Below are positions 8,363 to 19,203 of a stretch of 64,000 bases of DNA, piece after piece. Origin of the DNA: CAWKMN01 sp963850765 (lineage in GTDB: Bacteria; Chloroflexota; Anaerolineae; Aggregatilineales; Aggregatilineaceae). The notes beneath the pieces were generated by a model that saw nothing but the letters and a program-made list of their open reading frames with translations, was not told where the DNA came from and ran no database searches. The number at the start of each line of letters is the position of its first letter. The stretch's first letter is position 1. Both the position numbers and the translations under genes were made by a program. Location of the stretch: assembly GCA_963850765.1 (NCBI GenBank), contig CAWKMN010000003.1, forward strand, positions 620,001-684,000, given 5' to 3'.

Positions 8363-11097
8363 CTAAAGCTGCTCCAGCGCGCTGCGATAGGCGCTGAGTG
8401 CATCTTGCAGCTGCCCGCGCCGCATATACGCGTCGCCCAACAGGCGGCGAACTCGGGGCATGTTGCCGGGCGCCTCGCTCATGCTCGCCAGATCATCAGC
8501 CACGTCCTGCAAAAGCTGCGACGTGTCGATCAAGGCTTCGTACTGATCCAGGCTGGGGACGGTCTGCTGGGTGTCGCGCAGCGCCCGCGCAAAGGCCAAT
8601 CGAACTCGTACTGATCGCTCGGATCCTGCTGGAGACGCTGCGTAATCTTTTGCAGCAGTTCGCCCCGAACTTCCGGCTGCACGACAGCGGGCCGGCGGAT
8701 CTCCGGCTCGGGCGGGGCAGCACGAACGGGCGGAGGCGGTGTGGGGATAACCTCGGGAGGCTGCTCCACCTCGGGCTCAGCCATTTCAGCCTCAACTGGC
8801 TGTTCGAACGCTTCAACAAAAGCCGCCTCATCGGACGCTTTGTCCAGATCGCGCAGCCAACTGGGGAGATCCTCATCGGCTGCCGGCTCAACGTATTCGG
8901 ATTCGGCCAGCCACGCCGGTTCTTGGAGCTCAGCGGCAGCTTCGGGTTCGCCCAATTCCATCAACCAGCCGGGCATCGCGGCATCCTCTGCCAAGACCGC
9001 CTCTTCACCTTCTTCTTTCAACCAGTCCGGCATATCGACCAAGGACGCCTCGGCCATCCCCTCAACAGGCTGCTCTTCGACGGCCTGCGCGATCTCAGCT
9101 TCGGGCACGGCGGAAACATCCGCTGCGGCTTTCGCCACCGCGTCGGTATACCATTCCGGTTCCGTCTCATCGCCGGTGAGCTTTCGGTCAAACTCAGCGT
9201 CGAGCGCTTCGGCCAGCGGATCCGCCCCTTCAGGCACGATCCCTTCGGCCAGGAATTTCGCCAGCTCTAAGTCATCCGGCAGACCGATCTCTTCCAGCTC
9301 GATTTCAGTTTCGGGCATCTCGCCCCACAGCGACTCGACGTCTTCCTGCGCCAGCACGGCCGCATCAAAACCAAGGATTTCGAGAGCGGCTTCTTCCTCC
9401 GATACGGGAGTCTCCTCCAGCCACTCGGAGAAATCAACCGATTCTTCCGGGAGCGCGGCTTCTTCGACCGGCTCCTCGAGCGCTTCCAGGTCAATCTGCT
9501 CGACCTCGTCGCGCATCTCCAACAGCCACGGAGGAAGCTCGGCAGGCAGGGCTTCGCCCTCTTCTTCCTCCACGACCTCCATCTCTGCTTCCTGGCTCTC
9601 GCGGACCTCGGCCAGCTTCGCCGCCTGCCGCTTGAGCCACGCCAATTCCTGCTCGCCGGTCAACTGACCGTGAGCCTGGGCGTAAGCTACTTCCTCGTCC
9701 GTCATGCCGCTCAGTGGATCATCATGCACCGGTTTCGCGGCAGGAGCCTGTGCCACCGGCTCGATCAATTCTTCATCAACCGGCTCGAACATATCCTCGC
9801 CAAAGGCCAGGATCTGGGAAAGATCCTCACCCGGTTCCGCGACAAGGTCTTCCAGCCAGGACAGCGCCGCGTCTTCTGAACCCGCAGCGGCTTGTTCCGG
9901 CTCCGGTATGTCAATCTCCTGATCGGGCAGGATGCTAAACGGCGAATATTCAACATAGCCCGGTTCGTCGATTACGGTATCTTCGGGCAGTTCGGGGATG
10001 TCCAGATCGGCCTGGGTCAGCAGCTCTTCCGGGTTCGCACCCTGGCGCTTGGCGAGGCTTTCCAGCCACAGCATCGAATCCTCGACCGGCGCACCCTCTT
10101 CAGCGAATGTGGCCATTTCCTGCTCAACCGGCGCTTCGGCTTCCGGCTGCTCGAAGCCGACTTCCGGTTCACTGAACATATTATCAAGACTGGCTTCGAA
10201 CTCCTGCGCCTCCTTCAGGCGGCGTGCGCTGGCGCTGCCCTCAAAAGGCACATAACCCGGTTCATCGATCACGATGCTGTCATCCAGCCTGGCCAAGTCG
10301 AGATCAGCCTGGGTCAGCAGTTCATCCGGGTTCGCGCCCTGGCGCTTGGCGAGGCTTTCCAGCCACAGCATCGGGTCCATCCCACCGAGCGGATCGTCAC
10401 CGGCAGCGGCGGGCTGAACCGTCTCCGGTTCGTCTGCAACCGCCGAAGGTTCCAGGCTTTCCAGTTCAAACGCCTGTTCACCGCCCTCAAGCGTAAATGC
10501 TTCCGAATCCGCGAACAGGTCCTCCAGTTCGCCTTCCGGCTGCGCGGACAGACTGTCGAGCCAGAGCATCGGGTCCGCCGCATCACCCGCATCGGCAAAA
10601 AGCTCAGCCTCTTCAATTGGCTCTGCCATATCCCAGAGCGATTCCGCGACCGGCTCTTCGTCCGCGAGGAAATCGAGCTCAAGTTCAGGCTCGGGTTCGA
10701 TCTCCGGTTCCGGTTCAAACAGACGTTCGATTTCCGGTTCCGGCTCAACCTCAGCTTCGGGCACAAATTCCGGTTCCGGCTCGATTTCTGCCTGCGGCTC
10801 AAATTCAGGCTCTCGCTGAATCTCGGCTTCCGGTTCAAACAGGGGTTCCGGTTCCGCTTCAGGCTGAGCGCGCGCGGCGGCATCCTGGGCTTCCTTGAGC
10901 TTGCGCGCGCTGGCGCTGCCCTCGAAAGGCACATATCCCGGCTCATCAATCTGGGCATCCTCTGGGATCGGAATGTCGAGATCAGCCTTAGTCGTCAACT
11001 CTTCATCCTTGACTCCCTGGCGCTTGGCAAGGCTTTCGAGCCAGGCCATTTGCTCTTCGAGAGTCATCTTGTCGAAATCAGGGAATGCATCACCCAT
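8363..11097 (-). CDS. Giant acidic repeat protein with C-terminal TPR (apparent frameshift near 8598)
   Basis: Correcting one missing base (ATTGGCC where ATTGGGCC restores the frame) gives about 911 aa. The protein is extremely acidic and rich in Glu, Pro and Ala. A module beginning WLESLAKRQG and running through an IDEPGYV motif occurs three times, near residues 18, 242 and 345. Between and after the modules are Glu/Pro-rich stretches and repeated short Trp-Leu motifs such as LPSWLRDL and MPDWLKEE. The last 80 residues look like a TPR (RLLGDAYMRRGQLQDALSAY). There is no signal peptide or membrane helix, so it is probably cytoplasmic. ATG 11097 has a GGAG at 7 nt. It is 20 bp downstream of a second protein of the same style. 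Function unknown. Confidence 0.75.
10021..11065 (-). repeat. Three dispersed copies of the WLESLAKRQG module inside the acidic gene
   Basis: The coding sequence for the WLESLAKRQG / IDEPGYV module appears around 10065-9945, 10375-10245 and 11055-10930. The copies nearest 10000 and 10300 are almost identical at DNA level over the segment reading CCTGGCGCTTGGCGAGGCTT on the plus strand. The three copies are separated by unrelated acidic sequence, so this is module duplication, not a simple tandem array. Confidence 0.8.
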
Positions 11098-11117
11098 AAC
11101 AGACTCCGGCGTTGGTA

Positions 11118-14100
11118 TTAGTCCTTAAACTCTTCGTCATCAAACACGTCACGCAGCCAATTTGGCGTTGGGGGCACTTCATTTTGTCGCGACGGGGCCC
11201 CTCGATGGCCTTCTTTTGGCTCGCGCAGCCAGCGGGGTACGATTTCTTCAAAAGAGAAGTCGTCTGGTATTGACTTACCGTTGTCTTCCAAGTCGTCTTC
11301 CAACCAGGGAGCTTCGTCTTCAAGGTCTTTAGTATGGGCTAAATTGTCCGCCGGCGCAACCTGCGCTTCGCCAAAATCAAAGTCGAATGCTTCTTCTTCC
11401 GCTGGCACTGCGGTTTCCTCTGAAACCGGAGCCTCCACGTCGCCAAAAATGGCTTCCATATCCAGCGGGCCTCGTGCCGGCTCCTCGGTCGGAATATCCT
11501 CTGCCTCGCCGAGCGGCTGCAACCAGTCCAAATCGCGCTCTGAGACGACCCCGGAAGCCTCGGCCGATGGGCTGTAAGACTCTTCCTCGTCAAACATCTC
11601 CCCATACTGGCCGGCTGCTGATGTCGTGATCGCCGCTAACCAGTTTGGCATTCCACCGGCTTTCTCAGGAGGCGGGGCGAGGTCGTCCATTATATCCGCC
11701 CGGTCGAGAGCCTCATCCCCTGCCTGAGCCGCAATATCAGCCAGACTGTCGGCGACGGCGTTCGTCCCTGCCTCCTGGATCTGATCTCTGTCCGCTTCGT
11801 CTAAGGCTTCAATGCCGAGCGCCGCCAGAAATGATTCCTGGTCCTCTATCTCAACATCGAGCTCGGGTTCTTCTTCCAGTTCGACGGGCGCTTCGTCATC
11901 ACCGAAGGCGGCCATCCAATCGGGGTTTTCGTTGGGCTGCAAGATGCCTGTTTCTTTCGCAGACCGGTATTCGGGCACGTTATCCGCGCTGCCCCCTTCG
12001 AATGGATCATAGGCCTTTTCAAGCAGATCGCTTTCCGTGCCGGCTGGCGCTTCATCAAGTTCGATCGGCTCAAGATCAGCCATCCACGCGGGGGCATCGT
12101 CCGCTGCTGCCGGACTGTCAGCCACCAACGCATCCTCCAGGCTGGCTGTTTCATCGTGGACATCACGCGGAACCATCCAGTTGGTTTCATCACCGGGCAG
12201 CGCTGGCTCCTCTTCAAAGGTGCTAGCAGCCTCCGCACCGGAGAGTGTCCATTCGTCGGCCTGAGCCTCTGCGCCCAGCCACTCCGATTCAGGCTGGAAC
12301 GCCTGGGCGGATGGCTCCTCTTCCACGCGGAACGCGAGCGTCTCTTCGGCCTCAAACAAGTCGGGCTCAAGCTCGTCGGCCGGAGGCTTGGCAATAGAGC
12401 TTAGCCAGTCGATCTCGGCTGCCTGTGGCTGTAACCAGTCCAGCGCGGCCCCTGCGGCCGGCTCGATCGACCTCAAACGCCGGGGCGCTGTCCGATTCGG
12501 CCCACACATGCAGATCCTGGGGTTCGGCCTCCTGAACGTCCTCGGCGGGAACCGACGCCTCAGCCAACCCGGCATCCACGTCAGCCTGTTCGTATGCCCA
12601 GCCGGCCTCTGCTTCAGCTTCGAGTGGGGATTCTGTTTCGAGTTCAGCAAGCTCGGCGGAAACCTCCTCGCCCATTGCCTGCTCATTTGGCCAATCGGCC
12701 GGTGTATGTTCGGCCATCAGTTCGGCGCGCAGCGCATTCTCAGCCAGTGATGCCTGTTCGACTGGCTGCTCCGATGGCGGGGCGAAATAGTCATTTTCGG
12801 GCTCGGTCAGCCAGTCGGGGATCGCGGCGGGTTCAGCCGGCGTCTCTGCTTGATCCTGACCCATATCCCACGCCTCATCCTGGGCGAAGAGGGCTTCTTC
12901 ACCCGACTCCTCGGCAGGCGCAGATCCATGAGCACCGGCCATATCCTGTTCCGGGTTGTCGTCCCACAAGAAGCTGTCATCCCCCAGTAACGCTTTTGCG
13001 CTTTCAGCCGAGAGGAACGTCTCCTGCCCTTCGAGCTCATCGGTCCGATCATCTTCGGCGACGGCGGCGAGCCATTCGGGCGGGGTAACCACGGGTTCTT
13101 CCTGAACGATTTCGTCCTGTCCGGTTCCCGCGGGCCCGGACTCGATCCCGGCCAGAAGCTCGGTAAAGCCGCTCGGCGGCCGTTCTTCGATGAGATCGAC
13201 TTCCGCCAACTCTTCCGACAAATAGACTTCGGGCTCGCCCAGGATCTCATCCAGAGCCGGGGGCACTTCGGCTTCCTCAGCCAGCCAATCTTCTTCCGCA
13301 AGTGATTCGGCGGGCTCAGGTGTGGCAGCCGCGTCCTCGGCCGGCCATGCCAATTCGGAGGTACCTTGCTCCTCTTCCTCCACATCAAAGGCTGTCGCTG
13401 ACCACGGCGCGAAATTCTGCTATCCAGTCTGCTTCGGACGCCGGTCCGGCGGGTTCGGGTGTAGAAGCCGTTTCCTCGGCCGGCCATGCCAGTTCAGAAG
13501 CACCCTGCTCCTCTTCATCGCTGAAGGCGTCGCTGTCCAGGGCGCGAAATTCTGTCATCCAGTCTGCTTCGGACGCCGGTTCGGCGGGTTCGGGCGCGGG
13601 AGCCACTTCCTCGGCCGGCCAATCGACTTCCGAGGCACCCTGCTCCCCAAATACGTCGAACGCGCTGCTGTCTACACTGCCAAACTGAGTCAGCCAATCC
13701 TCCTCGGCGGCCGGTTCGGACACCGGGGCAGCTTCAGCGGCAGGTGGAGGCGCATCCGGCAGCCTGTCGCTCGCCAGCCAGTTCAATTCGTCGGCTCCGG
13801 TGGCGAGTTCCTCCTGCACCGGACCGGCACCACCCAGCCAATCCGGGACTTCTTCCGGCTCAGCCGCGGACAGATCAAACTCACTGGCTCCCAGGTCCGG
13901 CATCCAGTCGGCCGGCTCGACGGCGGGCGCTTCAGGAGCCGGCAGTTCGTCAGCCAGATCGGCGGGAATTTCAAATTCCTCCGTACCGAACAGCCAATCC
14001 GCTTCGACAGGCGGCTGTGCAGTGGGTTCAGCGGACGCGCCGCCAGTAGGTTCGCCCAGATCTGCAAACCAATCGGGCAGTCCCGATCCCGGCTCAGCCG

Positions 14101-15211
14101 GCCGATCGCCCAACCACCCCGCGTCGGATAGAGACGGCGAAGCCGCCGGAGTTTCTGCCGGCTCGTCCTGGCCCATCATGGCGAACCAGTCACCACCCAT
14201 CTCATCGGCGGATTCGGATTGCGCAGTGAACCAGTCAAATGACACGGAATCGTCGGCGGGTTCGCCGCCGGGAAGGCGGCTGTCGGGCTGCCTGGGTTCG
14301 CTGGCCCGAAAATCCGGCGCCGCGGCAGGGGATGCCTGAAAGACCGTTCCGACGTCCACAGCGCCCAAATCCTGCACCCAATCGGGTGTTCCCCGATTTA
14401 ACGTTGACTGCACTTCGGTGCCGTAATCCAGCCGCATGATCCGGTTTGGATCGGCCACATGCGCGCCGGGTTGGAGCACCTGTGCCGCCGCGTAAGGATC
14501 CAACGCCTCGACCCGATCCAGAAACACTTGCGCATCGGACGGGCGCTCATTGTCCAGCCACAGCCGGGCCATGATCCGGTTGGCGGGCAGACAGTCGGGC
14601 AATTTTTTCAGAATTTGCAGTGCCACTTCGCCCGCTTCGACGACATGATGACTCTCAAGAAGTGTCTCGGCCAGCATCACCTGGAGATCGAGCCGGCCAG
14701 GGTTTTGTTCCAACGCGTGGCGCAGTTCGATCAGTGCCTGATCGTAAAGCTGGCCGTTGACGTACTGGCGGGCCAGCGCACCGCGAGTCAGGTGGATTTT
14801 GGCGGGCGTGCGGCTGTCACCGTCCCGTTTGGCGTAGAGCGCCCGTAAGCCTTCCTGCAGCATGGGATTGCCGGGCAGTTGTTCATAGGCGCGCTCGAGA
14901 TGCCAGATAGCCTGATCGAGCCGGCCTTCGTGCTCTCGAATTTCACTGAGGCCAATATGGGCCACGTGATCGCCGGGCAGCACACCCAGCACGCGCTGAA
15001 AGACCTCGGTGGCCTCATCAAACAGCGGGCCGCTGCCCTGGTCCTGCGCTTTTTGAAGCAAAGCCTGAGCCAGCAAACGGTAGGTTTCCACGTTGCGCGG
15101 ATAATGCTGCAAGACATACCGGCAGTGACTGATGACCTCGGTCGCAGCACCGCGATCCAACAGGCGTTTCACATCATCGAGATATACGCGGAGAGTCATC
15201 GTCTCGGCCAT
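11118..15211 (-). CDS. Giant acidic TPR protein with Trp motifs (apparent frameshifts near 12470 and 13391)
   Basis: Joining three frames gives about 1363 aa. The first 275 residues are a clear TPR domain (MTLRVYLDDVKRLLDRGAAT, then helix pairs such as QLYDQALIELRHALEQNPGR). The rest is a long acidic region with recurrent Trp motifs (DWL, DWM, DWFAD) spaced 20-45 residues apart. The frame change near 13391 fits one extra C (AGCCTTT for AGCTTT), because the corrected reading SFDVEEEEQG matches neighbouring repeats. The change near 12470 lies in GTCGATCGAG. It has no signal peptide. Start ATG 15211 lies behind a good promoter. Likely an intracellular scaffold; partners unknown. Confidence 0.72.
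13265..13670 (-). repeat. Three tandem repeats of about 135-140 bp within the acidic TPR gene
   Basis: Units of about 45 codons follow one another, each holding EQGxSExxWPAE, then a PEPA segment, then EADW followed by xxEFRA or a divergent form. They begin near 13668, 13530 and 13395 (reading on the minus strand). The third unit is the most divergent, and the frameshift near 13391 sits at the boundary before it. Such near-identical units could also collapse or misalign in assembly. Confidence 0.75.
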
Positions 15212-15258
15212 CGAAATCTCTTTTCTGCCAAAAAATGCTCTGACCCAACGTTAAATTC

Positions 15259-15287
15259 ATTATGCTATGGCTGAAATAAAAGCGCAA
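15259..15287 (-). promoter_or_regulatory. Promoter for the acidic TPR gene pair
   Basis: On the minus strand TTGCGC (15287-15282), a 17-bp spacer and CATAAT (15264-15259) lie about 50 bp before ATG 15211. The -10 differs from TATAAT at one position. Both acidic genes are probably transcribed from here, because only 20 bp separates them. Confidence 0.6.
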
Positions 15288-15298
15288 GGTTATCGAAG

Positions 15299-16337
15299 TC
15301 AGTAGGAGATGAGCTTATGGATTTGTCGTAATTTAGCAACCAGCGGCTCGACGGACGGTTCGCGGCTGTGAATAATGCCCAGAGGATCATCGATGGTCGT
15401 ATCTCCCACGAGCGCGCGGGTGATGTTGGCCCACCCGTTACTGAGCACGTCCAGATTATAGCCGCCTTCCGCCACAAATACGATCCGCCCGGTGCATAAC
15501 TCACCGGCCAGCGTGATCAGGCCGCGCGCCAATCGATCATACCCTGTCAGCGACAGGGTCATATTCGCCAACGGATCGGCCCAATGAGCGTCAAAACCGG
15601 CAGAAACCAGCATAAGCTGCGGGCTGAATCGGCGGATGGCCGGAATCACCACCTCGTCCCACATCCGGCCATAACCGGCATCCCCTATCCCCGGTGGCAG
15701 CGGAATATTGATGTTGTAACCGGCCCCCTTGCCCGCGCCCGTTTCGCTGATCGATCCGGTTCCGGGGTACAACGGCGATTGGTGGGTCGAGATATAGAGC
15801 ACACTCGGATCATCGTAAAATACGTCCTGCGTCCCGTTGCCATGATGAACATCGTAATCGACGATCAGCACGCGTTCCGCCCCATGCACCCGCTGCGCAT
15901 AGCGCGCCGCAATCGCGACGTTGTTCAGCAGGCAAAAACCCATCCCCGCGGATCGGCGTCGCGTGATGACCGGGCGGGCGAACCAGCGCCAGCGCGTTAT
16001 TGGCCTCCTGTGTCAGGACCGCATCCACCGCGCGGTTAACGCCGCCGGCCGCCAGCCGCGCGATCTCATATGACCGGGGTGTGACGTAGGTGTCCGCACC
16101 CATCATGGCGACGCTGTCCAGGGTGCGCGTCTTTTCCAGCAGCGCGATATAGGCCGGGGTGTGAACGGCCCGCACCGACGCTTCATCGGCCGCTGGCGAT
16201 TCCAACAGGGTGAGGCGAGAAATCAGCGATGTGTTTTCCAGGGTGCGCCGGACGGCTTCCAGACGACCCGCGTGCTCAGGATGCCCTTCCAGCGTATGAG
16301 CAGCATAACGGGAATCGGTCGCTAACGCTGTTGGCAT
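15299..16337 (-). CDS. Histone deacetylase family (AcuC-like) hydrolase (apparent frameshift near 15947)
   Basis: Reading through one extra G (CGCGGGGATGGG; GGGATGGGT restores GMGFCLLNN) gives about 345 aa, normal for the family. These zinc amidohydrolases remove acetyl or acyl groups from amines or lysines. The conserved residues are all present: PPGHHAT (His pair), VDYDVHHGNGTQ, the metal-binding GFDAH, and EGGYN near the end. Start ATG 16337 has GGAG upstream. It is monocistronic between hppA and the acidic gene pair. The substrate cannot be told from sequence; both AcuC-like deacetylases and acetylpolyamine amidohydrolases are possible. Confidence 0.88.
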
Positions 16338-16391
16338 CGCCCTCTCCAGGTCGTCAAATTAAGCCGATTTTACTGAGCATACAAACAAAAG

Positions 16392-16432
16392 GCGACTCAC
16401 CCCCCTTTGTGAAGGTGAGGCGAGTCGCTTCA
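16392..16432 (-). terminator. Terminator after hppA
   Basis: GCGACTC (16394-16400) pairs with GAGTCGC (16423-16429), with further GC-rich pairing inside the loop. On the minus strand the stem is followed by TTTTGTTTG. It is 30 bp beyond the hppA stop codon, so it is the likely end of that transcript. Confidence 0.75.
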
Positions 16433-16461
16433 TTTTACGCTTGCGATCGGTTCAGGCGGCG

Positions 16462-18897
16462 TTAGTCTGCCGAAACCATATCCGATGTGATGCGATCGGC
16501 CACTTCCTGAGTCATCGTGATATCTTCACGATCGCTGCGGCGCACGGCCCAGATGATCAGGGCAATGGCCGCGGCTACACCGATCAGGATACCGGCGCTG
16601 TAGCCTTCATACTCGACAACCAGCGGCGCAGAGATCAGCGCGACAAGGTTCATGACTTTGATCATCGGGTTCAACGCCGGGCCAGCCGTATCTTTCAGCG
16701 GATCGCCCACGGTATCGCCCACGACGCTCGCCTTGTGGTTTTCGCTACCCTTGCCGCCAAAGTAGCCGTCTTCGACGTACTTCTTCGCGTTGTCCCACGC
16801 ACCACCGGCGTTCGACATGAACACCGCCAGAAGCTGACCGGTTACGATCACGCCTGCCAGGAAGCCGCCCAACGCCTGCTCCTTGAGCAGGAACCCAACC
16901 GCCAGCGGAGCCAGCACCGCAATGATACCCACCGGCACCAGCTCAGCCTGCGCCGAACGCGTCGAGATCGTGACGGCCTGCGCGTAATCCGGCGACTTGG
17001 TCCCGTTCGCAATTTCCGGATCGCGGAGTTGGCGGCGCACTTCGGCCATGATCAAACCGGCCGCGCGAGTCACGGCCTTGATCAACAGACCGCTGAACAG
17101 CAGCGGCAGCGATCCACCGATCAGCAGGCCGACAAACACAGTCGGGTTCGCCAGGTTCACGACTTTTTCGAAAGTCGGGTCAACACGCTGAATGTCCGAG
17201 AAGAAGCTGCCGAACAACGACACCGCCGCGATTACGGCCGAACCAATGGCGACGCCCTTTGTAATCGCTTTCGTCGTGTTTCCTGCCGCATCCAGGTCCG
17301 CCATGATCTGACGTGCTTCGGGGCTCATACCAGCCAGTTCGCCGATACCGTTGGCGTTGTCCGAGATCGGGCCGAACGTGTCCATGCTGACATTGTTGCC
17401 GGTGTGCGAGAGCATCCCGACACCGATCAGCGTCACGCCGAACAGGATGTAGCTGTAACGATGCACGTCGGGAATTTCATGCATGCTGATCAGGAACAGC
17501 GTAAACACCATGATCCACATCGCACTGAAGAACCCTTCCACCAGATGCTTCCGCATCTGGCCGCGCACGACGGCCAGCACCGCCAGCGCCAAACCCACCA
17601 GGACCGCCGGCAATTTGTACTCTGTGGGGAAATCGTAACTGTAGACCATGATTGACGCCGCGAGGCTGCCGACGATCACGAACAGCGCCCACACACTCGA
17701 CAGATAACCGAGAGAGAAGCCTTCGAGGATGACCGAGGCTGGGCCGAAGCGGGTCGCGGCGGAGATTGTCTGGACACGCTTGCTCTTGGCGCTGGTCGCA
17801 TACGATGTGAGCGGGTTAAACGCCACAGCCAGTGCCACGCCAACCGCAACCAGCGTCGCCAGCGAAAGCTGACCCGCGTACAGCCAGGCGAGCAGGAAGG
17901 TCGAGAGGATCGTGATACCGCTCGAAATCTCGTAGCTCTTGAACATGGCCTCTTCGGCATCGTCCACGCGCCACAGCGACACGGCATACGTTCCAACGAT
18001 CGAACTCACCACGCCGACACCGCGTACCAGCAGCGGCAGCACGATCCAGTACAACTCGCCGTTGATGGCCGTCAGTGCGAGGCCGAGGATCAGGCTGGAC
18101 ACGATCGTTACTTCGTAAGACTCGAAAATATCGGCGGCCATACCGGCGCAGTCGCCCACGTTGTCGCCCACCAGGTCAGCGATCACGGCCGCGTTACGCG
18201 GATCGTCTTCTTCCATGCCGGCCTCAACCTTGCCCACGAGGTCAGCACCCACGTCCGCCGCTTTGGTGTAGATACCACCGCCGACACGCATGAACAGCGC
18301 CAGCAGCGTGCCACCGAAACCGAAGCCCAACAGCACGTCCGGCGACGCCTTGCCGAAGACGATGAAGATCATGGTGCCGCCGAACAACCCCAGGCCGTCG
18401 GTCAGCATGCCCGTGATGGTCCCCGAACGATAGGCGATCTTCAGCGCTTCCTGGTAGCCACCGCGATCGGCGGCTGCCGCGACGCGCACATTACCCTGCA
18501 CGGCCATGTTCATGCCGAAGAAGCCAACCATCGCCGAGAACGTCGAGCCCATGACAAACGCGAGCGCGCGGGCAACCGCAATGATGAGGCGCGCACGGTC
18601 TTCGTCACCATCAAAATACTCGTTCGCTTCGGGCGTCGGTTTGACGACAAACACGCTCAGGAACATAGCGATGGTGAGCAGTACAATCATGATGGCGATC
18701 GTGCGAAGCTGCGTGCGCAGGTAGGCATTCGCCCCGTCACGGATGTGACCCCAGTGACGCTGCATTTCGGCGGTGCCTTTGTCTGCGGCCATGATGTAGT
18801 TCCGCAGCCAGAAGGCATAAGTGAGCGCCACCCCGGCAATAGCAAGCACGATAAAAATCATGACTTGCTCAAATACTTCTATGTCCATCTCAAACAT
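16462..18897 (-). CDS. hppA: K+-independent membrane-bound proton-translocating pyrophosphatase
   Basis: An 811-aa integral membrane enzyme that couples pyrophosphate hydrolysis to proton export, close to the upper end of bacterial sizes. Family motifs are intact: the PPi-binding DVGADLVGKVE, then EDDPRNAAVIADLVGDNVGD, and near the C-terminus DNAKKYVEDG and GDTVGDPLKDTAGP. The segment GNTTKAITKG has Lys at the position that distinguishes K+-independent enzymes; K+-dependent ones carry Ala there. That assignment rests on family knowledge. ATG 18897 follows AGGAGGGG. The gene has a separate promoter and an unusually long, structured leader (19258-18898). Confidence 0.96.
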   Translation of the reverse strand: MFEMDIEVFEQVMIFIVLAIAGVALTYAFWLRNYIMAADKGTAEMQRHWGHIRDGANAYLRTQLRTIAIMIVLLTIAMFLSVFVVKPTPEANEYFDGDEDRARLIIAVARALAFVMGSTFSAMVGFFGMNMAVQGNVRVAAAADRGGYQEALKIAYRSGTITGMLTDGLGLFGGTMIFIVFGKASPDVLLGFGFGGTLLALFMRVGGGIYTKAADVGADLVGKVEAGMEEDDPRNAAVIADLVGDNVGDCAGMAADIFESYEVTIVSSLILGLALTAINGELYWIVLPLLVRGVGVVSSIVGTYAVSLWRVDDAEEAMFKSYEISSGITILSTFLLAWLYAGQLSLATLVAVGVALAVAFNPLTSYATSAKSKRVQTISAATRFGPASVILEGFSLGYLSSVWALFVIVGSLAASIMVYSYDFPTEYKLPAVLVGLALAVLAVVRGQMRKHLVEGFFSAMWIMVFTLFLISMHEIPDVHRYSYILFGVTLIGVGMLSHTGNNVSMDTFGPISDNANGIGELAGMSPEARQIMADLDAAGNTTKAITKGVAIGSAVIAAVSLFGSFFSDIQRVDPTFEKVVNLANPTVFVGLLIGGSLPLLFSGLLIKAVTRAAGLIMAEVRRQLRDPEIANGTKSPDYAQAVTISTRSAQAELVPVGIIAVLAPLAVGFLLKEQALGGFLAGVIVTGQLLAVFMSNAGGAWDNAKKYVEDGYFGGKGSENHKASVVGDTVGDPLKDTAGPALNPMIKVMNLVALISAPLVVEYEGYSAGILIGVAAAIALIIWAVRRSDREDITMTQEVADRITSDMVSAD

Positions 18898-19080
18898 AAA
18901 GGAAACCCCTCCTAGCAGTGGACACTACGGCTGCTGCAAATAGTAGACTGCACGATTATCTGAACCAAGCGCCAGACAACGGGGGGCATTTTACCGCGAA
19001 GCTGGTTGGAGGGCCATAACAATTTTTGGTTGAAAGTCATCAATTTGCTCAAAAAACGGCCTGTTTAGTCCATACAAAGA

Positions 19081-19110
19081 CAAATCCCCGAAGGATCTCC
19101 GGGGATTTGG
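19081..19110 (-). terminator. Terminator-like stem in the hppA leader
   Basis: CAAATCCCCG (19081-19090) and CGGGGATTTG (19100-19109) form a perfect 10-bp stem with a 9-nt loop. Read on the minus strand, in the direction of hppA, it is followed by a T-rich tract (about TTTGTCTTTGT) that overlaps the stem end. It sits about 180 bp before the hppA start and immediately after the leader ORF structures. This is where an attenuator terminator would be expected. The U-tract is broken, so strength is uncertain. Confidence 0.5.
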
Positions 19111-19115
19111 TCTTG

Positions 19116-19203
19116 GGCGCTACGACACCTTATTCCATCGAAAGGAGGGGTGTCGCAGCGCCGCTAAAGGTACTACTATCGTTCATCGACACCACCTCCT
19201 TCG
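19116..19203 (-). promoter_or_regulatory. Mutually exclusive hairpins in the hppA leader
   Basis: Three segments can pair in two ways on the minus-strand RNA. Segment A (19203-19187) contains the leader Shine-Dalgarno. Segment B (19162-19138) lies within the leader ORF. Segment C (19129-19116) follows its stop codon. A pairs with B at 15 of 17 positions, including two G-U pairs. B also pairs with C over 14 positions, with one G-U. The CGACACC of B is needed for both. The G-U pairs would be mismatches on the plus strand, which points to a minus-strand RNA element. This architecture resembles an attenuator or riboswitch; no known class was recognised. Confidence 0.6.
19130..19186 (-). CDS. Candidate 18-residue leader peptide upstream of hppA
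   Basis: ATG 19186 to TAA 19130 encodes MNDSSTFSGAATPLLSME. An AAGGAGG Shine-Dalgarno (19201-19195) lies at the ideal 8-nt distance, which is stronger than for many genes here. The codons from ACA-CCC-CTC onward are complementary to that Shine-Dalgarno, so ribosome movement through this ORF would change which hairpin forms. It has no run of one amino acid of the kind seen in classic amino-acid attenuators, though Ser and Thr together make up a third of it. Expression is unproven. Confidence 0.5.
   Translation of the reverse strand: MNDSSTFSGAATPLLSME

Noticed and set aside
8741..9667. 308-codon Ser-rich frame opposite the acidic protein
   Set aside because: Ser-rich sequence is the automatic complement of Glu/Ala-rich coding DNA; there is no Shine-Dalgarno or signal peptide.
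9892..11121. 409-codon Phe/Arg-rich frame opposite the acidic protein
   Set aside because: The periodic Phe and Arg reflect reverse translation of Glu-rich repeats; it is not a coherent protein.
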